64,000 bases of DNA from Henckelia pumila (lineage: Eukaryota > Streptophyta > Magnoliopsida > Lamiales > Gesneriaceae): assembly GCF_033568475.1 (NCBI RefSeq), contig NC_133122.1:159891361-159955360 (forward strand), written 5' to 3'. Positions 1-9,164 of this stretch are shown here, in pieces. Positions within the stretch are counted from its first letter, which is position 1. The number at the start of each line of letters is the position of its first letter. The notes beneath the pieces were generated by a model. The model was given only the letters and a program-made list of their open reading frames with translations, did no database searches and was not told the origin of the DNA. Both the position numbers and the translations under genes were made by a program.

Positions 1-273
1 TATTCCACGCTGATGCAGTCTCTAAAATCAATGAACTTTTGTTTGGTTTTTAAGTATTGTTCACAGATGTTTATGCATTCACCTGAATGAATGGTCTACC
101 TTAAATTTCCAAGTTTTTTAAGCATTACAGTAAGGCATAGCTTCATCATTGCTGGCTCTCATTACCAACACGAGCTTTTGAGATTGATTCCACTCTTGGA
201 TCCTGTTTCTGCCAAAACTTGATGACTATGATTTGTAATCTATATTTTTTTCATCTTGGTAATTTTATTGCAG
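1..273 (+). other. Intron (3' part) of the DUF1635 gene
   Basis: This stretch is AT-rich and has no coding potential continuous with the exon that follows. It ends in a pyrimidine-rich tract and an AG at 272-273 that serves as the splice acceptor. The first exon of the gene, with its start codon, must therefore lie to the left of the window or be very short and unrecognised here. Confidence 0.55.
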
Positions 274-1092
274 CTCAATAATGTGGAGCAATTGGGGCAT
301 AAACTTCTTCTATCATCTCTCGAGCTCAAAAGGTTAAAAGCGGAGGCGAATGAGAAATCGAGGAAGAACAAGGAGTTGATTCACCTCCTCAAATTTGCCA
401 TCATAGAAAGAGATGAAGCCAAAAATCAACTTCAAAAGTTACTCAGTACCAAAGCTATGTCGACTTTTACTACGATAGCTGAAAACAACTTTTCTTCCAC
501 CCCTCATTTTCAAGGCAATATCCCTCTTGTGAAACTTGTAAAGGCTACTTCAAGCGTGACAGAATCAAAGAGTCTTTCAGAAGCACACAATTGCCACTCA
601 CATGGATCGTCTTCTGTCGATTCCCTTTCCGTCACAGCGCCATTTATTCAAGAATCCAATGCTGTGATTTCTGAAAATCTTGAACTTGAGGTGAAATTTG
701 ATCGGTATTCATTGGTTACAAACAATCTTTCGAGAGGAAAATCTTTGCCTCAGCAAGGGAAGTTTTTGCTGGCTGTTCTTGAATCAGGGCCGCTTCTTCA
801 GACACTTATCCTTTCGGCGCCGCTTCCTAGGTGGCGAAATCCTCCACAGCTTCAGCCATTTGAGTTTCCTACCGCGTCTATTAAAGGCCATGGTACCGAG
901 ATTTTTGCTCAGAGGCCATTGGCGAATATGGGACAACTTGGTTCAAGATCACTTAATTTGCAGCCTTACACTCAGATGTCTTGTGGGTCATCTCAAGTTC
1001 TGTCAACACCTTTGTTGAATTTTACTAATATAGCTTCTGAGATAAATGCTAATAATTTTGTCCCTTCGCCAAAGAGACAAAAATTTTTCTGA
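274..1092 (+). CDS. DUF1635 family protein, last exon (5' partial)
   Basis: This is the 3' exon of a plant-specific protein of unknown function. The reading frame is open from the acceptor at 274 to a stop at 1090-1092, about 272 codons. The first 60 residues are a charged, leucine-rich coiled coil (around LLSSLELKRLKAEANEKSRK and HLLKFAIIERDEAKNQLQKL), which is the DUF1635 N-terminal signature. A serine/threonine-rich middle follows. The C-terminal block (QQGKFLLAVLESGPLLQTL, then PLPRWRNPP) is the second conserved block of the family. The tail SPKRQKFF could be a small nuclear localisation signal. The apparent upstream start at 256 is a TTG inside the intron and is not used. The gene converges on the RIBA3 gene with about 440 bp between stop codons. 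No biochemical role is known for the family. Family assignment is by recalled similarity. Confidence 0.82.
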   Translation, partial: LNNVEQLGHKLLLSSLELKRLKAEANEKSRKNKELIHLLKFAIIERDEAKNQLQKLLSTKAMSTFTTIAENNFSSTPHFQGNIPLVKLVKATSSVTESKSLSEAHNCHSHGSSSVDSLSVTAPFIQESNAVISENLELEVKFDRYSLVTNNLSRGKSLPQQGKFLLAVLESGPLLQTLILSAPLPRWRNPPQLQPFEFPTASIKGHGTEIFAQRPLANMGQLGSRSLNLQPYTQMSCGSSQVLSTPLLNFTNIASEINANNFVPSPKRQKFF

Positions 1093-1528
1093 ATTAGAAG
1101 GAATTAGGAATTTTACGATATCTATTGATAGAAATGGCTCTCTTGAGCGGTAGCAATAGAAATGTAGCGCTTTTCCAGTTGAACGGTTTAAAATATTTGA
1201 ATCACTACCAAGTCTTGGTGATTATATAGTCTTTACAATACTTGTACAAGTATAAGGTGCGGCTTTGTAAATGGCACGACGAATTTTGGTTTAATTTCTC
1301 TAGTTTCTTTTGTATGAGGTTAATGTTTACTTGTTATCTTCCTTTTACTTATGATTCTTGAATCAACATAACTAGTTGTTTCAGCTTCATAATTACCATT
1401 TATCTGCAAATCTGGAACGAGGCAGCACCAGGTTTCTTTACTGTTATTGATGGCTGAAAGACCGATCTATACAGAATGACAAAATGATCTGGTACCTTTA
1501 GCTCAATGTACAGGACGTCCTTCGTAGT
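1093..1528. other. Convergent 3' ends of DUF1635 and RIBA3 genes
   Basis: AT-rich sequence between two converging genes. It must hold both 3' untranslated regions. I see no ORF or repeat of note in it. Confidence 0.5.
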
Positions 1529-3716
1529 TCATATGTCGTCTTGTTTATCTTTCTTTGGTATAATGGTTTCAGTCGACGGTCCATGTAAATCCGATGCATA
1601 TACGTGACCCATTTTGGTTCTTTTCGTTTCCAGATAACGCTTGTTGTCCTCTGTGATAGGAGTGAGTACGGGAACTCGTCCCACGATTGCCAAGCCGTAG
1701 CCTTTCAGACCAGTAAATTTGGCTGGATTGTTTGTCATCAAACGCATCGTGTGAACTCCGATATCTCGTAGTATCTGTCAAACGTCAATCTGTCAGATTG
1801 TGCAGCTACGATAAAAGTCGACTCACTATCAAGACGTGAAACTTGTACGTTTAAAGATTTAGGTTGCACCACTGCTACAATGATTTTTAGCACAGCTGCA
1901 GACATGTGAAAATGTTCTTCTTGAAGTTTTAAGCCTAAGAGACCAATCCAAGGGGAAAAGTAGATTTAGCTACCTGAGCTCCAATCCCATATTCACGTGC
2001 ATCGGCCGCGAAACCGAGCTCAAGATTGGCTTCAACGGTGTCATGTCCAAGATCCTGTAAGTTATATGCCTGAAGTTTGTGACCAAGCCCGATTCCACGC
2101 CCTTCGTGACCTCGTAGATACACTACAACACCTCTACCAGCTTTTTCAATTAACTGCATTGCTAAATCTAACTGGTTTCCACAGTCGCATCTTCTAGAAC
2201 CGAATATATCTCCTGTCAAGCATTCTGAGTGAACCCTTACCAGAACATCTTGTCCATTTCCAATTTCTCCCTACAGATAAAAAAAGAAAAAAATAACTTT
2301 GTTTCTTTCCAAATATTTCGTATATCAGCAAGGGAATTGTTTTATTACCTTAACAATGGCTATGTGCTCCATTCCATCAAGTTTTGAACGATAGCAAACA
2401 GCCTGAAACGTACCCCATTTGGTCGGTAAACGCGAAATGGCTGTTCTTTCCACAAGCTTTTCTCTCTTCCTTCTGTACCTGAGAAAACTATTTCAAATCA
2501 GTATCCATTCTGAGGCAACTATCAGAAAACGCCATGCTTGATGTCCAGTAATTCTCACGTTTTCGAGCCATTCTAGCCGAGCGTCATTCATATATGCTGT
2601 AACGACTCATTACTAGTATACCATTTCTATACAAACCAAGCATTATTAGACACGAACTCACCTAATAAGATCAGTGATCGAAACGATTGGAATACTATGA
2701 TCTGATGCCAACTTTCTTAAACTAGACATGGAGGCCATAGAACCATCTTGTTTGTCGACTATAGCCGTGAGAACTGAAACTGGCGGCAAACCAGCTTGTG
2801 TGACCAAATCCACCGAAGCCTCAGTGTGACCAACCCGACGTAAAACACCACCATTTCTATACTTAAGGGGGAATACATGTCCCGGTTTTCGGAAATCTTC
2901 TGGTCTAGATTTCGGAGATGAGAGGGCAAGGACCGTTGTAGCCCTGTCCGAAGCTGATACACCAGTAGTAGTTCCAACTTTAGCATCCTAAATGTTTTGC
3001 AACCAAACAATGAAGTAGTCAGACCTCTACCGAAGCAAAAACACGAAAAGAAAATTACGTAGATTAGACCCCATACCACTGTGATTGTGAAAGAAGGAGC
3101 CAAGGAATTGTCTTCTGTTTCGGGTGACATTAGAGGGAGCTCTAGCCTTTTGAGGTCGTCCCCTGTCATGCCCACAGAAACTATGCCTGATCCGTGGTTG
3201 ATCAAGAATGCGACAGCAGCCGGATTCGCGTGGGAGGCGGCCATGACAAGGTTCCCTTCGGCATTCCCACTTTCATCATCTACAACAATCACAAACTTGA
3301 ACAATTTCACGTCAATTAATCACTCACCACGGCCCTCAAATTAACGTATCGAAACCAACAATATCAATCAATACCTTGTGTTGGCGCAAAGAAGAAAGAG
3401 CTTGTTCGATGGAAGAGTAGCCCGGAGACGGACGATCGGGATCACTCTCGGCATCACTAACAAAGAAATCAATGGTTTCTTGAGTTATTTCTGCATCAAC
3501 TGCTCCAAAGGAGACAGCCGGGGAAGACTCGTCGCTGAAAGAATCAAACAGTGAACCGTTTATGCTGAAAGAATTCTTATCCCACTTGTTTCCCGATAAC
3601 CCAACAGCCCAGCAGCTCAGATTCCATGCCCTGTTTCTATGACGGGAAACTGCAGAATATTGAGCAAAAACACGAGGATTAACTAGCAAAGTGTGCTGAA
3701 AAAGAATGCAATCCAT
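1529..3716 (-). CDS. RIBA3: Riboflavin biosynthesis protein RIBA3-like, GTP cyclohydrolase II
   Basis: Five exons on the minus strand: 3716-3375, 3295-3077, 2987-2662, 2478-2349 plus 2270-1974, and 1774-1529 form the set (the 2478-2349 and 2270-1974 blocks are separate exons, so six coding blocks in all). All junctions are GT..AG and keep frame, giving 519 codons, close to the family length. Residues 1-~110 are divergent and probably a chloroplast transit peptide. Residues ~115-330 are a DHBP synthase domain, ~330-519 the GTP cyclohydrolase II domain, which opens the GTP ring at the first step of riboflavin synthesis. The cyclohydrolase keeps its three zinc cysteines ([18 protein letters not shown]) and the loop [14 protein letters not shown]. 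The DHBP synthase motif, normally DDEDRENEGD, reads [10 protein letters not shown], so the key Arg and a Glu are lost. This is the pattern known for Arabidopsis RIBA3, hence the name rather than RIBA1 or RIBA2. Confidence 0.93.
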
Positions 3717-4300
3717 GTTGGGAAATTTTTAATCTGGAATTTGTTGAAACTGATTCTTGTTTTTGTTACAGTATCTTTTGATGGGATTATATACATTTGA
3801 TCAGAAAAGAGCGCCTCAAGTTTTTGTGTATAGTTTATCCAGTATAACATTTCGTATTTGTAGGTATATTTTCAGCCATAGGTATATATTATAATTCTTC
3901 TTATCCTAAGACCTTTGGTCATATTTATTTTTTGATTTGTGGTAGACTAGAAACTACTACCAAAAATTCTGTTGATGAAGTTGTAAATTTTACTTTCAGT
4001 GGAATCAAAACTTTTGTTTGGCAGAAAACTCTACAAAATAGTTTAAAAACCTTGTAAGTTTTTCAAATTTGACTATAAAAATTTGGTCAAACAGGTTATA
4101 AACCGTAAAAAAAAATAAGCGATTTAACAACTCATAACTTGCATATTTTATAAAATCTTTTTTAAACATCCTTAAAGACCAAATTATCCTTATTAATTTT
4201 AATATATCTCAAATTTGCCATTATACAATATATCATACTAGTTAATTTTAAATAATAATTAAATTTTTTATTTATATTTGCTAGGATAAAATAATGTGTT
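3717..4300. other. AT-rich intergenic, RIBA3 promoter side
   Basis: Upstream flank of RIBA3. AT-rich, no ORF, no clear repeat. The RIBA3 promoter should lie in the first few hundred bases, but I cannot single out an element. Confidence 0.4.
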
Positions 4301-4769
4301 GGGGATTGAGGTGAATAAGCACTTGTTAGCTAACAAAGCTCAAGCTGGATTCTTGAAAGCCTAAGTTCATCAAACAACTAAAGATAGATTATTGCGCGCA
4401 GAAAAGTGAATTGAATTTGGTGAACAAATATAGGTAACCGGCTGGATAAATAGCTAGGATTATTAAAGAAACGGAACTAGTAAAAGCAACTTAAAGAACA
4501 CAATTTATTTTATGAAAGTTCGAATATTAATCTTCTAGATCCCTCTTCTTTCTTTGCACGAAGGTTTCCACTATAAAACTTTGATCAATGCAATTCTTGT
4601 ACACACGAGGTCAAAAGCTCGGTCAAAACCCTAATGAGATGAAACTCCTAACAAACTCAAATCCCAACAAGTATTTTGTTCAGAAACATATTTTAGACAG
4701 TTTACAAATAAACTTACAGTGTGCCTTATTGCACTCACTTATTATCATTGTAATCGAGCTCTGAGTTTC
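4301..4769. other. Flank of the Harbinger ORF1 remnant, no gene seen
   Basis: AT-rich sequence downstream (on the minus strand) of the ORF1 remnant. It may include the decayed tail of the same transposon. I could not identify a terminal inverted repeat. Confidence 0.3.
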
Positions 4770-5283
4770 TCACTGTGACAAATCCAAGTTTGTGACATGG
4801 ATTTTAGGTACTGAGCTCGATGGATGGATGTCACTAGAAAAATTTTCAAGATCTTTCATAATAGGTCATACATGATCAAATTTGAATTCTTTTATGTAAT
4901 TAGGATCTTGCATTAACAGATCTTTTGCTCTATTCAACTGCATAAAAATACCCAACTCGTATAAGAGTTTAAACTAATAAACAAAATAATCTAAAAAAAC
5001 ATACTCACAATATCCTCGTCAGAGAATTTCGGTTTGGCAAATGCATTCTCTTAATCTTCCAACTTGACGGAGTATAGCTTTCATGCGACACCAGTGATTT
5101 TTAGTTATGCCTTTGCAGGGTGTTTGGTTTGGTGTTGTTGTAAGTTTCTTCAACACGAGTCCAGAACAAGTCTTTGGATTGATTGATGTCTATGATAGGA
5201 TTTTGTGTTACGTCAAGATACACATGACAAATAATCTTGATTTCTTCAATGATATAAGAAGAATTTCTAGCATTGGATGCCAT
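4770..5283 (-). pseudogene. PIF/Harbinger ORF1 remnant (Myb-like plus NAM-associated domain)
   Basis: Two decayed exons on the minus strand: 5283-5009 and 4937-~4770, joined by a canonical GTGAGT donor and a TTTTTATGCAG acceptor. Exon 1 reads a SANT/Myb-like segment (SYIIEEIKIICHVYLDVTQN, then SKDLFWTRVEETYNNTKP), and after a stop a second block with HWCRMKAILRQVGRLREC. Exon 2 starts LNRAKDLLMQDPNYIKEFKF and continues to VTNLDLSQ. This is the layout of the 'NAM-associated C-terminal' family that accompanies plant PIF/Harbinger transposases as their DNA-binding ORF1. In-frame stops and at least one frameshift break it. It is divergent from the transposase remnant at 6951, with a tandem array between them. 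An alternative is a decayed host gene of the same family, but the neighbouring transposase argues for a transposon. Confidence 0.62.
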
Positions 5284-5572
5284 TGGCTTGCTCGGAAGAG
5301 ATGATAAGATTAAAGTTCGTAGGTGTGATGATAATGAGCCTGATATAGTTTATTTATAACGAAAAGACGATAAGATTGTAATCTTATCAAACGGTCAAGA
5401 TTACATGTAATCTGATCCAACGGTCTTTTTGTAAATAAGAATGAACCTAATCCAAAAATTAATATAAGATGGAAATCTAATTCAACGGTCATGTTCTAGA
5501 TCTGAATATAATCTATCCAACGATCGTGATATAGATAGAAAATATAAATTCAACGGTCTTGATCTAGATCTG

Positions 5573-5574
<2 letters not shown>

Positions 5575-5611
<37 letters not shown>
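5575..5611. repeat. (TA)n microsatellite
   Basis: About 18 TA units inside one monomer of the 68-bp array. Confidence 0.9.
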
Positions 5612-5613
<2 letters not shown>

Positions 5614-6341
5614 AAATCTAAATTCAACGAACATGATCTAAATCTAAATATAATTCATCCAATGGTTGTGATATAGATAGAAAATCTAAATTCAACAGTT
5701 CTGATCTAGATCTGAATTTAATCCATCCAATGGTCGTGATATAGATACGAAATCTAAATTCAATGGTCATGGTCTAAATCTGAATATAATCCATCCAACG
5801 GTGGTGATATAGATATAAAATCTAAATTCATCGGTCCTGATCAAGATATGAATATAATCTATCCAACGGTCGTGATATTGATAGGAAATCTAAACCTAAC
5901 GATCCTGATCTACCTAGATCTGAATATAATCTATCAAACGGTAGTGACATAGATAGAAAATCTAAATTCAACGGTCATGATCTAGATCTGAATATAATTC
6001 ATCCAACGATCGTGATATAGATAGAAAAACTAAATTCAAAGGTGCTGATATAGATCTGAATATATGCAATCCAACGGTCGTGATATAGATAGCAAATCTA
6101 AATTCAACGGTCATGATCTAGATCTGAATATAATCCATCCAACGATCATGATATATATAGAAAATTTAAATTCAACGGTCATGATCTAGATCTGAATATA
6201 ATCCATCCAACGATCATGATATAGATAGAAAATCTAAATTCAACAGTAATGATCTAGATCTGAATATAATCCATCCAACTATCGGGATATAGATAGGAAA
6301 TCTAAATTTAAATTTCATGATTCACATATGAATATAATATA

Positions 6342-6564
6342 TAGGGCTGACATACCAGATCAAAATATCGAGTTTTCGACATTTCGTACCAAAATTTTTT
6401 CGATATACAGATATTTTTTCGGTATATTGAATTTTTTTTCAGTATCTATACGGTATCAATATGGATTTTTTCCGTACCAAAATTTCATATTTTTGATATT
6501 GGTATCGGTATGAATTTTTTTCATACCAATATTTTTGATACGGTATACCAAAAAACTACCCCTA
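6342..6564. mobile_element. MITE-like insertion in the 68-bp array
   Basis: About 223 bp that do not fit the surrounding tandem repeat. The ends are imperfect inverted repeats, TAGGGCTGACATACC on the left and the complement of GGTATACC...CTACCCCTA on the right. The body is rich in GGTAT/ATACC words. Similar flanking words (AATATA) are present on both sides, compatible with a target duplication of 6-8 bp, but the AT-rich target makes the length uncertain. TAGGG ends and the size fit a non-autonomous hAT-type element. It carries no ORF. Confidence 0.5.
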
Positions 6565-6950
6565 AATATATCCAATGGTCGTGATATAGATAAGAAATAT
6601 AAACTCAACGGTCATGATCTAGATCTGAATATTATCTATCCAACGGTCGTGATATAGATAGGAAATCTAAATTCAACGATCATGATTTAGATCTGAATAT
6701 AATCCATCCAACGGTCCTGATATAGATAGGAAATCTACTCCAAAGGTTCTAATAGATATAAGAATATAATCCATCCAACTGTCATATTCTTAAAAACCAT
6801 TATAAAATGTGATCGAATTATCCTATTTTCCCACACCACACAATTTACATTCTAATTATATTGAAAATGAATTCTCAATCCAAATCGCATGTATCTTCCT
6901 CTAGCTCATCTTCGTTGTCGTAAAAATAAGATGAAACATAGAACGATTGG
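6565..6950. other. End of 68-bp array and leader of the transposase remnant
   Basis: The last monomers of the tandem array run to about 6790. The remaining 160 bp are a short AT-rich stretch in front of the transposase frame. No separate gene is seen. Confidence 0.4.
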
Positions 6951-7746
6951 ATGAATGTTTTTGAGAATTTTAACAATAAAAGAAAAGAAATTTTAGATGT
7001 TATAGCTCAAGAGCAAGAGTTGGTTGCTGCGTATATCGTCCAACAAGAGCAAGGAGCCAAACATAGAAGTTCGATTCCAGGTCACGCAGTCATCCATCAT
7101 GATCGGAAAATCACCAATCATAACCATTTTAATGATTAATTTGCTGAAAATCCAACATATAATGAAGAAATGTTTCGAAGACGATTCCAAATGTCTCAAA
7201 ATTTGTTCCTTAGTATCGTTAATGGGGTAAAGAATCATGATTCTTATTTCATGCAACGAAATAATGGTGTGGGGCGGCTTGGTCTATCGACTATGCAAAA
7301 AACAACAGTTGTATTGCGACATAGATGAATAAATCAAAATTAATTGGAGAATCTACTGCAATTGAGTGTATGCAACGGTTTTGTCGGGCTATACTGGAAG
7401 CTTTGCATAACCATACTTGAGATAACCTACTTCCGATGATGTTTCCAAACTACTCTATATTGGTGAACAACGATGATTCCCAAGGATGTTGAGAAGTCTC
7501 GACTGTATGCATTGGAAGAGGAAAAATTGCCCAACGGATTGGGTAGGCCAATATGCAGGTCTTAGTAGTTCTCCGACAGTCATTTTAGAAGCAGTAGTTG
7601 ATTACGATCTTTGGATATGGTATGCATATTTTGGTATGCCCGGATCCAATAATTATATAAATGTGTTGGAGGTGTCCGATTTATTCTCCAAACTTGCACA
7701 AGGTATTGCTCCTACTACTCATTATACAAATGGAGGTAAAGAATAC
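6951..7746 (+). pseudogene. PIF/Harbinger transposase remnant (DDE_Tnp_4 type)
   Basis: Frames in this stretch match the plant Harbinger nuclease protein. The N-terminal part reads NPTYNEEMFRRRFQMSQNLF and GVGRLGLSTMQK. The catalytic part reads MLRSLDCMHWKRKNCPTDW, ILEAVVDYDLWIWYAYFGMP and then GSNNYINVLEVSDLF. The words SLDCMHW and WIWYAYFG-PGSNNYINVL are highly characteristic; the DCMHW aspartate and the DYDLW region belong to the DDE core. At least two stops or frameshifts separate the parts, and the C-terminal third is missing: at about 7746 the sequence passes directly into a minus-strand copia pol fragment. The gene is non-functional. It pairs with the divergent ORF1 remnant at 4770-5283. 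Confidence 0.85.
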
Positions 7747-9164
7747 CATGATACATTGTTATCTCGATCGGTGTTCCCCCTTCATTTTTGTCAAACTTAA
7801 TTGATGCACTCATGGGGGTTTTTGCTGCAGAGTAGTTTTCCATGCTAAATTTCTTGATGAGCTCTTTGGTATAATTGCAATGGTTGATGAATATGCCCTT
7901 TTCAAGTTATTGGACTTGTTGTCCAAGGAAAATGTTAAGTTCTCCCATCGTACTCATCCCAAAATTTCCTTCATTAACTTAGAGAATCTCTCGCACAATT
8001 TGGAGTTAGTTGACCCAAATATCATATCATCAACATATATTTTCAAAAGCAAGATAAGATCCCCTTTAGTGAATTTGAACAAGGTCTTGTCGGCCGTTCC
8101 TATTACAAAATCATGTTCGAGTAAAAATTTCAAAAGGGTATCATAACTGGCATGATGAGCTTGTTTCAAGCCATATAGAGCTTTATCTCTTTTGAATACA
8201 TAGCTAAGATGAGTTGGATTGACAAAACCTGGAGGTTGTTCAACTTATAATTCCTCTTATGAAAAGTCGTTGAGAAATGCTGAATTTACATCCATTTTAT
8301 AAACTTTAAAGTCTTTGAAAGTAGCATATACAAGAAATATTCGAATGACTTCAAGACTTGCGACTGGTGCAAATGACTCATCTAAGTCAATGTCTTCTTC
8401 TTGGTGATAAAATTGAGCCACCAGGATAGCTTTGTTTCTCACCACTGTTCCATTCTCATTCAGTGTGTTTCTAAATACCTATCTATCCCTATGATTTTTT
8501 GTCTTTCCGGACGAGGGACTAAATGCCACACTTTTTTGCGCTCAAACTGGTTAAGTTCTTCTTGCATGGCTTCTATCCAGTTGGCATCTTCTAATGCTTC
8601 ATCAATCTTCTTACATTCTAGCTGTGAGATGAAAGCTTCATGCAAAATTCATCAAGTGTTTTTATCCTAATTTTAAGAGGAGCAGTAGGGTCACCTATGA
8701 CCAGCTTAGGTGGATGATTCTTATTCCATCGAAAACAGGGTCCAAGAGGATTTGGATTTGGATCTTGTTGAGGTTGAGCTACTGCATCAGAAATGATGAC
8801 ATCTTTATCTCTTGGAGCATCATTTTCCTCGACCAGTTACATTGGATTTCGCCAGGTAATATTTTCTTCATTAGTGTGAGGACCGGTTGCAATGATTTCC
8901 TCAGTGTGTCGCTTGATCTCAATATCACTGTCACTTTCATACGAGAGTTGTAATCTCCAACTCTGACTTAAGTTAGTTATGTCACATGTTGTTGCGCTGC
9001 ACATACAATAGATTTTCCTCAAAAATAACATGAATAATTTCTTCAACGGTCAGAGACTTATTATTAAAGATTCTATAAATTTGACTGAACGATGAATAAC
9101 CAATAAATATTCCTTCATCGGCTTTTGCGTCGAAGGAGGTTGTGGTATTTTCGCTCGCAAGCAT
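7747..9164 (-). pseudogene. Ty1-copia pol fragment (integrase C-terminus to reverse transcriptase)
   Basis: Read on the minus strand from 9164 down, the order is: integrase C-terminal block (SFDAKADEGIFIGYSSFSQI), linker to reverse transcriptase (EALEDANWIEAMQEELNQFE), RT start (FAPVASLEVIRIFLVYATF, YKMDVNSAFLN), RT core (YVDDMIFGSTN), and the post-RT block (MGELNIFLGQQVQ through a stop, INHCNYTKELIKKFSMENYS). It is broken by several stops and frameshifts. The YVDD-FGSTN wording is typical of the SIRE-like branch of copia elements, different from the two copia elements further right (YVDDILLIGND). No LTR is attached on either side; the fragment ends mid-protein at 7747, so it arrived or was cut by rearrangement, not by simple insertion. 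Confidence 0.85.

Larger units (their letters stand above)
5385..6790. repeat. 68-bp tandem repeat array (about 18 units, two 34-bp halves)
   Basis: A tandem array with a 68-bp period, measured directly between identical words at 6121 and 6189. Each unit has two related halves of about 34 bp, one with AACGGTCATGATCTAGATCT and one with AACGATCGTGATATAGATAG. Units are degenerate at the left edge (from about 5385) and clean from about 5480. A TA microsatellite (about 5575-5611) and a 223-bp insertion (6342-6564) interrupt it. The array lies exactly between the two divergent Harbinger ORF remnants, so it may be an internal part of that element rather than an independent satellite. No coding potential. 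Confidence 0.88.

Noticed and set aside
3081-3344. Plus-strand ORF of 87 aa
   Set aside because: It is the antisense shadow of RIBA3 exon 2 and crosses an intron boundary.
5310-5492. Minus-strand ORF in the left edge of the tandem array
   Set aside because: It is made of degenerate 68-bp repeat units and has no protein character.
5385-6790. Possible CRISPR-like array
   Set aside because: Units are contiguous tandem copies without unique spacers, in a plant genome; it is a minisatellite.
7880-8146. Plus-strand ORF of 88 aa
   Set aside because: Antisense to the copia reverse transcriptase fragment.
8401-8953. Plus-strand ORFs of 79-89 aa
   Set aside because: Antisense to the same copia pol fragment.
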